A stretch of 42,704 nt of DNA from Actinomycetes bacterium (GTDB lineage: Bacteria; Actinomycetota; Acidimicrobiia; Acidimicrobiales; Bog-793): positions 1-42,704 of the forward strand of contig JAJZBI010000030.1 in NCBI GenBank assembly GCA_021798985.1, read 5' to 3'. The notes under the pieces are model-generated. The model was given only the letters and a program-made list of their open reading frames with translations, had not been told where the DNA came from and searched no databases. A program made the translations under genes and the position numbers. This document shows positions 1 to 8,100 of this stretch, one piece after another. The first letter of the stretch is position 1. Each line of letters starts with the position of its first letter.

Positions 1-96
1 GCGCTGGGCCGGAACCGGGAGCGTCCCCTCGTGAAACCACCGGTAGGCGGTGAACTTGCTCACGCCTACGTGGTCGGCCCAGTCGGAGAGGTTCAT
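1..96 (-). mobile_element. tnpA: IS607-family serine recombinase TnpA, N-terminal fragment (cut by window edge)
   Basis: Reading leftwards from an ATG at 96-94 gives 32 codons that begin MNLSDWADHVGVSKF and continue with a helix-turn-helix, then leave the window. The pattern (M-x-L-S-x-W-A, then G-V-S-x-x-T-A-x-R-W-F, then G-x-L-P-V-P) is the MerR-type DNA-binding head typical of IS607 TnpA, a small serine recombinase that moves the element without terminal inverted repeats. The catalytic serine domain and any tnpB would lie to the left, outside the window. Whether the gene is intact cannot be judged. The element's end should fall somewhere in 97-270, in front of the neighbouring glycosyltransferase's 3' end. 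A stand-alone MerR/AlpA-type excisionase is the main alternative. Confidence 0.75.
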
Positions 97-146
97 GGTT
101 CCAGCATAGAACACACGTACGCCTACTGGGGACTAGTCAACATGGA

Positions 147-259
147 GCTGTTATTAGCCCTGTAAGGCGAGCGGCGCGCGCGACACGCTGCACCTCGACC
201 GAGCGGTAGCCCTCGTTCGGGGCTGTTATTAGCCCTGTAAGGCGAGCGGCGCGCGCGAC
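147..259. repeat. Pair of exact 38-bp direct repeats with a 37-bp spacer (CRISPR-like spacing)
   Basis: Positions 147-184 and 222-259 are identical over 38 bases, starting GCTGTTATTAGCC and ending GCGCGCGCGAC, and diverge immediately on both sides. The intervening segment, 185-221, is 37 bp. Repeat and spacer lengths fit a CRISPR unit, but only two copies exist and no cas gene is visible. Each copy has an AT-rich left part and a GC-rich right part containing GCGCGCGC. The spacer is not foreign-looking: 191-215 matches 388-412 of the adjacent glycosyltransferase gene at 21 of 25 positions in the same orientation. It may instead be debris of a second glycosyltransferase 3' end or of the IS607 insertion. 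The repeat is certain; its nature is not. Confidence 0.9.
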
Positions 260-270
260 CGTCGGTCAGC

Positions 271-1404
271 TCAGCGCCACAGCGGGGCGAAGCGGTACTT
301 GAAGCAGGCGACGACCCAGCTCCACGGGTCGCGCAGCACCGAGACCTTCTTGCCCTCGCTGAACGAGCGCGAGCGGTAGGTGACGGGCACCTCGATCGGG
401 CGGTAGCCGGCGCGCAGCAGCTTGCCGGCGAGCTCCCAGTCGAAGTCGAAGCGGTTGCACTCAAGGCGCAGGCCGGTCAGGCACTCGCGGCGGAACACCT
501 TGTACATCGTGAACGGGTCGCGCAGCTTGGCGCCGTAGACGGCGTTGAACAGGTGCAGGAAGGCGATGTTGGCGAGGTTCATCGCCACGCTGGCGATCAC
601 CTGGCTCTCGAAGTGCCGGACGCCAAAGCGCGCCCCGTCGGTCCGCTTGCGATACCCGAGCACGAAGCCCGCCTCGATCCGGCGCAGCGGCTCGAGTACG
701 GCCTCGTAGTCATCGAGGTCGTACTCGAGATCGGCGTCTTGGATGAGGACGAAGTCGCCGCTGGCCGCCGCCAGTCCGGCGCGCACGGCGTGGCCCTTGC
801 CCTGGGGGCGCTCCTCGAGCACGAGCGTCACCCTCGGATCCGCGCCGTAGGCCTGCATCGCCTCGCGACTCCCGTCGGTCGAGTTCGACTCGACGATCAC
901 GAGCTCGAGGTCGATCCCGTCGATCTGCTTGGCGAGGAGGGCCTCGACGACCTGGCTCGCCGTCCCGGCCTCGTTGTAGACGGGCATGACGACCGAGAGC
1001 ACCTGGCGCCGCTCGAGCGGGGGCAGCTTGGCGCTTCGCACGGCGGTCAACTCGATCGCCCGCTCGGTTCCCGCCTGGACGTGGATCTGCTCGAAGCCGG
1101 CCCCAAAGGCCATCCCGCTCAGCAGGTCCCGCAGGGCTTCGACGCGACCCGACAGCGTGGTGCTGCCCTCGCGCTGCAGCGTGAGGGACAGCTCGCCACC
1201 CGGGGCGAGGCGCTCGTAGGCCTCCTCGAGGAACGCCGCCAAGGCCCCCGGGTCGGCGGCGACCGTGGCCTGCAGGCGCGCCTCGCCCGGAGCGATGCCC
1301 GCCGCACCGAGCAGGTCGGCGCCAGCTCCAGACGTGCTGAGCGCGCCGACGGCCTCGGAGACCAGCTGCTCGACCGGTCGCTCGGGGATCCTCTGATCGG
1401 TCAC
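271..1404 (-). CDS. GT2 family glycosyltransferase with methyltransferase-like N-terminal segment
   Basis: The 377-residue product carries a GT-A (family 2) domain from about residue 135. It has MPVYNE at 140-145, ESNSTDGS at 172-179, the metal-binding QDADLEYD at 222-229, and GYRPIEVPVTYRSR near 333-346, as in polyprenyl-phosphate sugar transferases of the DPM1 type. It probably transfers a sugar from a nucleotide donor to a lipid carrier at the cytoplasmic membrane face. Residues 1-125 resemble the second half of a class I methyltransferase (LAPGGELSLTL near 66-76) but lack the glycine-rich SAM motif, so this part looks vestigial or regulatory. No membrane segment is obvious. The start is GTG at 1404, with AAGGAG about 11 bases upstream. 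It is transcribed toward the IS607 fragment and diverges from the gene at 1631 across a 226-bp gap. Confidence 0.9.
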   Translation of the reverse strand: MTDQRIPERPVEQLVSEAVGALSTSGAGADLLGAAGIAPGEARLQATVAADPGALAAFLEEAYERLAPGGELSLTLQREGSTTLSGRVEALRDLLSGMAFGAGFEQIHVQAGTERAIELTAVRSAKLPPLERRQVLSVVMPVYNEAGTASQVVEALLAKQIDGIDLELVIVESNSTDGSREAMQAYGADPRVTLVLEERPQGKGHAVRAGLAAASGDFVLIQDADLEYDLDDYEAVLEPLRRIEAGFVLGYRKRTDGARFGVRHFESQVIASVAMNLANIAFLHLFNAVYGAKLRDPFTMYKVFRRECLTGLRLECNRFDFDWELAGKLLRAGYRPIEVPVTYRSRSFSEGKKVSVLRDPWSWVVACFKYRFAPLWR

Positions 1405-1630
1405 GTGCTGGCGGGCTCCTTGTGGTCAGACCGGTCCGCGGGCGCGAGGAGGGCCGTTGGGGTGGATTGAACAAGCCGCCCTAGGCCGGTGGCGGGTTTC
1501 GCCAGGCTAACAAGGCCGCGCCAGGACCTGCCACGCGCTGTGCCCGGCGCTCGCGCAAAGCGTCGGGTAGGGTCGCCAGCCCGGGACGGCGTGGCGAGAG
1601 ACGGGGCCGGCGCGGCCCGGAGGAGGCGCA

Positions 1631-4600
1631 GTGCGGGTCGACGACCGGGGCGACGCCCCCTCGCCGGCGCCCAAGCAGGGCGCCCGCCGCGGGCTCGTCG
1701 CCGGCCCGAGTGTGCGCGAGGCGCGCTGGCGCATCGCCACCCGGGCGGCGGCAGGGGTGCTCGTCGCGCTCGGCGTCGCCGCGCTGATCTGGCAGCACGT
1801 GCCAGATCACCTGCAGCTGCGCACCGACATCGTCGGCTACCCGGTCTTCTACGCCTTCGACTACGTCCGCTACTTCACGGCGTTCTCCCTGCTCGCCATC
1901 TTGTGTCCGGTGCTCGCCTTCGCCGTCGCCCACCTGCTCGGCGGTCACGGCCCCCTTCGTCGTCCACGCGACGAGCGCCCGTGGTGGCCCGTGCGGGAGG
2001 AGACCGCCGGGGCGAGCGACGAGCCGGACGAGTCGGCCCGATGGGCCCCGGCGCGCGCCCTCAGCATCCTTTCCCGGGCGGCGCTCCCGGCGGGCGTCCT
2101 CGCCCTCGAGGTGAGCGCGGCGAGCTCGACCGGCCCGCGCCAGCTCGCCGCACCGGGCTGGATCGCAGGCGGCCTGTACCTCGGCGTGCTGGCGGCCGCC
2201 GCCGTGGCGTGGCGGTGGTATGCGGCGCGCGCCGGGCGGGGGGACACGGCGCTGACGCGCGTGCTCTCCCTGGTCAACGCGCTCATGGCGAGCCTCGTCG
2301 TCCTCGGCGCCTGGGGCGTGTCGCGTGCGACCAACGTCACGGTGGCCGATCCGCCCCGCGTGGTCCACTACCCCTGGCTCCCGCTCTGGCTGGCGTTGTT
2401 GGTGACCTTCGTGATCGCCGCGTCCACCGCCCGGGCGCTGCGCCGGGGCGGGCCGGCGCGCTGGCGCAACGTCGAGGGCGCCGTCCTCGCGAGCGTCGTG
2501 GGTGTCGTGGGCGTCTACTTCCTGCTCGCCGGCTTTGCTGGCGCCCAGGGGCCCTTTGACGCCTTCGACCCCCAAGAGCTCGCCGGCGCGCAGCTGGTCT
2601 TCGTCCACGGCCTGTTGCCGTGGAAGGACGTCTTGTTGCTGCACGGCTTCATCGAGGACGCGCTGGACGGCTGGATCGGCATGGCGCTCTTCTCGCACTC
2701 GGCGTGGGGTGCCTTTGCCGGGATCGACCTGATCGTCTACCCGATCTCGGGCTGCGTGCTGTATCTGAGCGCGGTCTACTTCGCCCGCGGCAACCGGCTC
2801 GTCGCCCTGCTCGCCGGCCTGCTCGTCGTCGGGGGCTACACCACGGCGATCATGCGCTTTGCCTACCTGCCGGTGCTCGTGGTGCTGTTCGACAAGATGC
2901 TGCGCTCGCGCCGGGGCCTGTTCGCCTGGGCGTTCATGTTGCTCCTCGTGCTCGAGTGCGCGCTCGTGCCCGAGATGGCCCTCATGGCGATCGCGTTCTT
3001 GGTGGTGGCGGTGGGGCGCGACCTTGCGGTCGCTCCCGCCGGCCAGCGCTGGCGGCGACGCTTCGGCCTGACGCGGCGCCTCGTGGTGAGCGGGCTGGTG
3101 GGCACTGCCTTGCTCGCTGGCTACCTCGTCGCCACCGGCTCCCTGTCGGCTTTTGTCGACTACTACCGCCTCTTCGGCTCCGACCACGCCCTGTGGGGCG
3201 CGAAGCCCATCAGCTGGTCGCTCGCCGGCCAGCTCCGATTCAGCGTCTACTTCGTGCTGCCCGTCGTCGTCATGCTCGCCGTCATCGTGCGGATCGTGGC
3301 GCTGGTGCGCACACGCCGGGCCCTGTCGAGCCGCGACTGGACCATGCTCGCCTGCGCGCTCTTCGTCCTCGTCTACTTCCAAAAGGGCCTGGACCGCACC
3401 GACCCCTCCCATGTGGTCGAGGTCTTCACGGTGTCCACGCCGCTCATCTTGCTGGCGGGGATCCAGCTGGTCGAGTGGCTCGAGCGCCGTTCGGCGAGCG
3501 CGCTCGCCGGCCTGCGCGCGCGCCGTTCGGCCGGCGCCGCCCGCGCTCTCGCCCGCCGGCCCGCTCTCGCCCGCCGGCCCGTTGCGCTCACCGGCGCCGT
3601 GGTGCTGGTCGCCCTCGTGCCGAGCGTGTTCACGAAGCTGAACCAGGCGCCGGGGGCGCTGCACGCGAGCGCCCCGGTCCCCGCCCAGGTCGCCCGTCTC
3701 GGCTATGAGGTTCCCGGGGACTTCAACTTCCCCGAGCTGTCGGCGCTCGGCGCGCTCATCGAGCGCTACGCCGGGCCGAAGGGGCCGGTGTTCGACTTCG
3801 CCAACGAACCGGACATCACCTACTTCTTGTTGAACCGCGTCCCGGGCAGCTCCTTCTTCCACGTCGAGTCGGCCCAGACCTACGCCGCCCAGCTGCTCGT
3901 CATCCACCAGCTCGAACACAGCCGGCCCCGCGTCGTCATCTTCACCTCCGAGGATTACGGGTTGGGCCTCGCCTACGACAAGATCCCCGGGATGGTGCGG
4001 CAGTGGAGAATCAGCCAGTACCTGCTCCAGCACTACCGGCCGCTCGCGGATGCCTACGGCCAGCTGCTGATGGTGCGCGACGACCTGGTCGCCACGGTGC
4101 CGAGCGTCGCCTCGGCGCACCTTTCGGGGGTGAGTACCGCCGGGCTGTACTTCGCCGGCCAGTCGTGCGCGTGGGGCGACACGCCGAACTTCTTCGTGCC
4201 GAGCGGGCTGTCGCACGCGCCGGGCGTCACCGCCGCAGTGAGCGCCGGCGGCGTCGTCAACGAGCAGGTGCAGGGCTGGGCCGTCGACGCCACCACGAAG
4301 ATCCCGGCGCGCGAGGTCTTCGCGGTCAGCGACAACAAGGTGATCGGCACCGCCCGGCCCGACCTGTACCGGCTCGACATCGAGGAGTACTTCAAGACCC
4401 CCTCGGTGCTCTACAGCGGGTGGTCGATGGACGTCGAGCTACCCCGCGGCCAGAAGATGCAGTTGTACTCGCTGAACCGCAACGGCACCGTGTCCCGCCT
4501 GCAGCCCAACCCGGCCCCGAAGTGGCTGGCGAGCAACCCGCACCTCACCTCGGTGATCGCGCCGGGGGGAGTCCGGCGCAAGATCTTCCGAGGCAAGTGG

Positions 4601-4942
4601 CTGCCGGGATGGACGAACTACCTGACGCCGCTGCACGCCACCGTGTACCACCTCGTCGTGCCGCCGCGCGCCCGGCTGTCGCGCTATCAGTGGCTGACGC
4701 TCACCTCCCCCAAGAGCCTCGGCGGCGCGCGCTACGTGCTCGGCGACCTGCCCGCCGAGACCGGCCACCAGATCAGCTTCACGGCGCTGCGCGGCCGGCA
4801 GCGCAAGATCAGCGTGCGCGTCGGGAGCTGTCTCGACTGGTACGGGTTCCCGCACCGCCTCGATCTGCTCGTGTACCGCTCCCATCGCGTGGAGCCGGCG
4901 CCGATCGTGGCGCGCCTCGCCGAGGCACCGAGCGGGGAGTGA
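1631..4942 (+). CDS. Giant polytopic membrane protein with C-terminal extracytoplasmic domain
   Basis: The 1103-residue protein has many hydrophobic segments between about residues 38 and 660, the first at about 38-57 and 78-102. A long, mostly hydrophilic C-terminal part runs from about 680 to the end. The arrangement resembles GT-C glycosyltransferases or other cell-envelope polysaccharide membrane proteins, but I see no diagnostic GT-C motif near the N-terminus. The C-terminal part includes a segment around residues 890-960 (GWAVDATTKIPAREVFAV, then YSGWSMDVEL) of a kind often attached to actinobacterial envelope membrane proteins. The start is GTG, with AGGAGG at 1621-1626. The gene overlaps the convergent methyltransferase tail at 4809-4942. 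A role in assembling or modifying a surface glycan is inferred from its neighbours. Confidence 0.85.
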   Translation: MRVDDRGDAPSPAPKQGARRGLVAGPSVREARWRIATRAAAGVLVALGVAALIWQHVPDHLQLRTDIVGYPVFYAFDYVRYFTAFSLLAILCPVLAFAVAHLLGGHGPLRRPRDERPWWPVREETAGASDEPDESARWAPARALSILSRAALPAGVLALEVSAASSTGPRQLAAPGWIAGGLYLGVLAAAAVAWRWYAARAGRGDTALTRVLSLVNALMASLVVLGAWGVSRATNVTVADPPRVVHYPWLPLWLALLVTFVIAASTARALRRGGPARWRNVEGAVLASVVGVVGVYFLLAGFAGAQGPFDAFDPQELAGAQLVFVHGLLPWKDVLLLHGFIEDALDGWIGMALFSHSAWGAFAGIDLIVYPISGCVLYLSAVYFARGNRLVALLAGLLVVGGYTTAIMRFAYLPVLVVLFDKMLRSRRGLFAWAFMLLLVLECALVPEMALMAIAFLVVAVGRDLAVAPAGQRWRRRFGLTRRLVVSGLVGTALLAGYLVATGSLSAFVDYYRLFGSDHALWGAKPISWSLAGQLRFSVYFVLPVVVMLAVIVRIVALVRTRRALSSRDWTMLACALFVLVYFQKGLDRTDPSHVVEVFTVSTPLILLAGIQLVEWLERRSASALAGLRARRSAGAARALARRPALARRPVALTGAVVLVALVPSVFTKLNQAPGALHASAPVPAQVARLGYEVPGDFNFPELSALGALIERYAGPKGPVFDFANEPDITYFLLNRVPGSSFFHVESAQTYAAQLLVIHQLEHSRPRVVIFTSEDYGLGLAYDKIPGMVRQWRISQYLLQHYRPLADAYGQLLMVRDDLVATVPSVASAHLSGVSTAGLYFAGQSCAWGDTPNFFVPSGLSHAPGVTAAVSAGGVVNEQVQGWAVDATTKIPAREVFAVSDNKVIGTARPDLYRLDIEEYFKTPSVLYSGWSMDVELPRGQKMQLYSLNRNGTVSRLQPNPAPKWLASNPHLTSVIAPGGVRRKIFRGKWLPGWTNYLTPLHATVYHLVVPPRARLSRYQWLTLTSPKSLGGARYVLGDLPAETGHQISFTALRGRQRKISVRVGSCLDWYGFPHRLDLLVYRSHRVEPAPIVARLAEAPSGE
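3545..3580 (+). repeat. 18-bp tandem duplication inside the membrane protein gene
   Basis: Positions 3545-3562 and 3563-3580 are the same 18 bases in direct tandem. They encode ALARRP twice in an arginine-rich cytoplasmic loop just before a hydrophobic segment. The reading frame is kept. It looks like a recent slippage duplication and may be variable between strains. Confidence 0.9.
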
Positions 4943-6035
4943 GCCCGGGGCCGGTCCGCCGCATCCACAGCGCACCGCCGGTGTTCTCGAGCATGGCGGG
5001 CAGCTCGGCAGCGATCAGCTCGCGATGGCACTGCGCGAGGTAGTGGTTCCACAGCAAGATCTCAAAGGCGCTGTTGAAGCACAAGAAGGCGTGCAGGAGG
5101 TAGTCCTCGTTCCACGCCCGCCCCCACTCCACCCAGTGGCGCAGGTACTCGAAGGGATAGAAGACGTCGTGGATATGCACGACGACGCCCTCGGCGAGCA
5201 ACGGCAGCACCTCGGTGTAGAGAAAATGCACGTCGCTGCCTGTCTTTAGGACATGCGAGGAGTCGATGAACAACACGTCGTTCGCCTCGAGGGCGGAAAA
5301 GCGCTCGAGGGGGACCTGTTGGACCGGCGCTGCGATCACCTCGATGTCGTCCTCGTCGCGAAGCACGCGCCCTAAGAGCTCGGGATAGGGCTCGACGGCG
5401 GTGATCTCGAGCGCGCCGTCGAGGTGCTGCTCGTTGACATCGAGGGCGACCGCGGTGGAAAAGCCCGAGCCGACTTCGAAGTAGCGCTTCGGCCGGAGGT
5501 GGCGGAGCATCGCCGCGAGCATCGAGGCGTCGCCGATGCCGTAGTTGGGGTTGTCGACCCCGTAGCGGCCAGCGGTCCCCGGCACCCGGCGGAAGGGAGA
5601 CTGGCGGGCGAGCGCGGCGAGGGTGGAGAAGAGCTCGCGCTGCTCGGCGCTGCGCAGATCGACGCCGGTGAGTTGGCGGTTCGGGTCGAAGATCCGCCCG
5701 GCCTGCGCCTCGATCTCCGCCAGGTCGGGCACCGGCGAGTAGAAGTGCCCGGGTGCCGATTCGCTGAGGAAGGGCAGCACCGAGCGGGCGACGGCCACCG
5801 TGCTGATGCCGCTCGGCGCCGCCGCGCGTGCCTCGGCGCGCGCCAGGCGCTCGTTCAAGAGGTCCCGCTCGTCGCGAAGCGCCGTCACCTCGCGCTGGAG
5901 CGCGGCGACCTCATCGGCGCGCCGGAGCTGGCGCAGCAAGCGGTCGAGCGGCTCGCTGCGGCCGAGCGCCTGGCGGGCGGCCCGGCGCGCCAGGCGCACG
6001 AGGTCGTTCGTCGACGGCGCGAGCCGTGCCATCAC
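4809..6035 (-). CDS. Class I SAM-dependent methyltransferase with N-terminal coiled coil
   Basis: The 408-residue product begins with a charged helical stretch (about 30-72, likely coiled coil). A Rossmann methyltransferase follows, with motif I YFEVGSGFST at 185-194, an acidic motif near 212-218, VLFIDSSHV at 254-262 and HIHDVFYPF at 287-295. It resembles Methyltransf_24/FkbM-type enzymes that methylate sugars in glycan clusters; the substrate is unknown. A GTG at 6035 is followed directly by ATG at 6032, and either could be the start. The homologous part seems to end near residue 360 (position about 4955). The last 45 or so residues are arginine/serine-rich and lie antisense to the end of the 1631-4942 gene, so the true C-terminus may be shorter or the frame disturbed. 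It is the last gene of the minus-strand sugar operon, 76 bp after the previous gene. Confidence 0.85.
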   Translation of the reverse strand: MMARLAPSTNDLVRLARRAARQALGRSEPLDRLLRQLRRADEVAALQREVTALRDERDLLNERLARAEARAAAPSGISTVAVARSVLPFLSESAPGHFYSPVPDLAEIEAQAGRIFDPNRQLTGVDLRSAEQRELFSTLAALARQSPFRRVPGTAGRYGVDNPNYGIGDASMLAAMLRHLRPKRYFEVGSGFSTAVALDVNEQHLDGALEITAVEPYPELLGRVLRDEDDIEVIAAPVQQVPLERFSALEANDVLFIDSSHVLKTGSDVHFLYTEVLPLLAEGVVVHIHDVFYPFEYLRHWVEWGRAWNEDYLLHAFLCFNSAFEILLWNHYLAQCHRELIAAELPAMLENTGGALWMRRTGPGLTPRSVPRRGAPRSAPAPRDGSGTRADRGGAGTRTSRDSSRRAR

Positions 6036-6111
6036 GCGACCGCTTCGTTGGTTGCGCCGGAGCGGGCCGTGGGGTGGTGCGCGATCGGGTGCGAGGGCGC
6101 CACATCGCCTC

Positions 6112-8100
6112 CTAGTGAGAGTAGAAGGGCCGCGGCGAGCCCTTGGCGTTGTCGAGGTGCAGGCCCGAGCAGGACAAGACGCTGTCGGAGCTCGGCAGGT
6201 GGCGACCGGGGACCACCACCGACAACAGCGCGTGGTTGTCGCCGCCGCGCAGGCGCAGCGGCAGGTTGACCGTGCCGTTGTGGTAGGCGAAGCGGTAGGT
6301 GCCCGAGGCGTCGGTGACCTGGAGGTAGATCGGCGAGCTCCCCGCGTCGACGTACTGGGGCCCCGGCCCGACGCTCATCGTGAGGTCGTAGGTCCCTCGA
6401 CCCGGCGAGACGACCTCCAAGTCGGCGGGATTGCCCGAGATGTTCATGTAGATCACGTCACCGACCCCAAAGCTGTCCCACGAGGTCTGGTCGGTGATGC
6501 CGGCGCTCGTGTTGATCGCGGTGAGCACGGGATGGCCGAGCAGTGAGGTGACGAGGTCGCCGACACCGTTCGTGGCGCTCGTGAGGCCTTGGTAGAGCCC
6601 GCTTTGGGTGAAGGTGATCTGGTCGTAGTAGCCGGTGATCGAGACGGCGATGCCCGCCAGCACGCCGTAGCAGATGACCAGCGTCCCCGCCGCCCGCACG
6701 ACGACGCGCCACAGCCGGCGCTTGGGCGCGAACGCGAGCCAGCACAGTCCGGCCGGGAGCAAGAACAGCGTGGCGAAGTCGACGACGTAGCGCTCCGAGC
6801 CGCCCGGGATCGACAGGGCGATCCCGGTGACGATCAAAAAGCCCGTGGCGAGCGAGAGCCACATCGCGGCCCGAAGCGCTCCGGGCAGGCGGCGGCGGAG
6901 CAAGGGGAAGGGTGCGGCGAGCAAGCTCAGCAGGATCGGCGACTGGCTGAAGATGCCGCCGATGATCTCGGGCGCGTAGGCGGACGGCACGCCGATCGGA
7001 GCGATCGGCTGGGGGATCGAGATGAAGGGGAACGTCAGCGACCAGTGCAGCGGCGAGACGAGGTAGAAGTACCAGCTCGGCGCGAGGTAGGAGAGCTGGT
7101 AGTACGGCGTCGTGCGCGGGTTGAAGCCGGCCAGCTGGTAGGAGGCACCGATCTGGGTGAAGCTGCCGAAGCGGGCGTAGTTGTAGATCGCGAGCAGCGC
7201 TGCGACGGCGACGAAGGGCCCGAGCACGATGGCCGCGGCGCGAAGCGGCGTGCCGAGGACGGCCGCCTCTCCGGTGTGCCGCTTGCGCCAGGCGAAGACG
7301 AGCACCCCCGCGAGCAACAGGCCCAAGACCAACAGGTCTTGGCGCGCGGCAGCGGCGAGGCCGAGGCACAAGCTCCCGAACGCGAGGCGCTTTGGCCGCC
7401 ACCGGCCGAGCAAACAGCCCGTCGCGAGCAGGTAGCCGCCGAGCATCGCGAAGCAGTAGCCGGCGGCGACCGCGACCTCATAGATGTCCGGTTCGCGGTC
7501 GATGAACGGGACGGCGTTGCCGAAGGCGACCGCCGCCCCGACGAGCACCACCCAGACGGTGCGCGTCGTTGGCAAGAACGCCTCGACGAGGGCGTACAAG
7601 AGCGCGAGCGCGGCGGCGAGGCCGATCACCGAGTAGATCCAGATCGCGAGGTTCCCCGACAGCGTCCCGAGATGCAACAGGTGCCAGGGCAAATACAGCG
7701 TGACCGCCGGCGTCGGGCCCCAGTCGAGGTAGAGGTGACCGTGGTAGAGGGCGAGGTCTCCGAAGTCGACCCGGTACTTGGCGTTCGCCACGGGGTTGTA
7801 GGGGTCGGGCAGGTCGACCAGCCCCTTGGGCGCGGGGGTTGGGATCGACAGCTCGCCATGCAAGAAGCCCTCGGCGAGCTGCGCGTAGTAGTCGGGGTAG
7901 GCGAAGAACTCGGCGCGGTCCCCGGCGCTCGCCGATGTCCAGGCGTAGAAGAGGCTGGCGAACAAGAAGACGGCGAGCAGGCCGATCCGCCGCCCGTTGG
8001 CAAAGCGGGCGAGCGAGGCACCCGCGCGCCGGCGCCCCGGCGCGCGGGTGCGCCCGGTGGCCGTGGTGCGCGTTGTCTCGAGCGCCTCGCTCAGCGCCAC
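6112..8100 (-). CDS. Polytopic membrane protein, GT-C glycosyltransferase-like, with extracytoplasmic C-terminal domain
   Basis: The 662-residue protein has a basic cytoplasmic head (1-37) and a first hydrophobic helix near 38-54. About ten more membrane segments follow up to about residue 500, then a soluble domain of about 150 residues ending in YSH. An acidic loop after the first helix (GDRAEFFAYPDYYAQLAEGF, about 60-79) and a conserved WGPTP-like loop recall GT-C enzymes, which use polyprenyl-phosphate sugars on the outer face of the membrane. That assignment is by architecture only. The start codon lies inside the preceding nucleotidyltransferase gene (10-base overlap), so the two are probably translationally coupled. 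It likely acts in glycan assembly or export in this operon. Confidence 0.85.
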   Translation of the reverse strand: MALSEALETTRTTATGRTRAPGRRRAGASLARFANGRRIGLLAVFLFASLFYAWTSASAGDRAEFFAYPDYYAQLAEGFLHGELSIPTPAPKGLVDLPDPYNPVANAKYRVDFGDLALYHGHLYLDWGPTPAVTLYLPWHLLHLGTLSGNLAIWIYSVIGLAAALALLYALVEAFLPTTRTVWVVLVGAAVAFGNAVPFIDREPDIYEVAVAAGYCFAMLGGYLLATGCLLGRWRPKRLAFGSLCLGLAAAARQDLLVLGLLLAGVLVFAWRKRHTGEAAVLGTPLRAAAIVLGPFVAVAALLAIYNYARFGSFTQIGASYQLAGFNPRTTPYYQLSYLAPSWYFYLVSPLHWSLTFPFISIPQPIAPIGVPSAYAPEIIGGIFSQSPILLSLLAAPFPLLRRRLPGALRAAMWLSLATGFLIVTGIALSIPGGSERYVVDFATLFLLPAGLCWLAFAPKRRLWRVVVRAAGTLVICYGVLAGIAVSITGYYDQITFTQSGLYQGLTSATNGVGDLVTSLLGHPVLTAINTSAGITDQTSWDSFGVGDVIYMNISGNPADLEVVSPGRGTYDLTMSVGPGPQYVDAGSSPIYLQVTDASGTYRFAYHNGTVNLPLRLRGGDNHALLSVVVPGRHLPSSDSVLSCSGLHLDNAKGSPRPFYSH

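Noticed and set aside
1481-4216. Minus-strand open frame of 911 codons
   Set aside because: It is antisense to the polytopic membrane protein gene and has no recognisable domain; long shadow frames are expected at this GC content.
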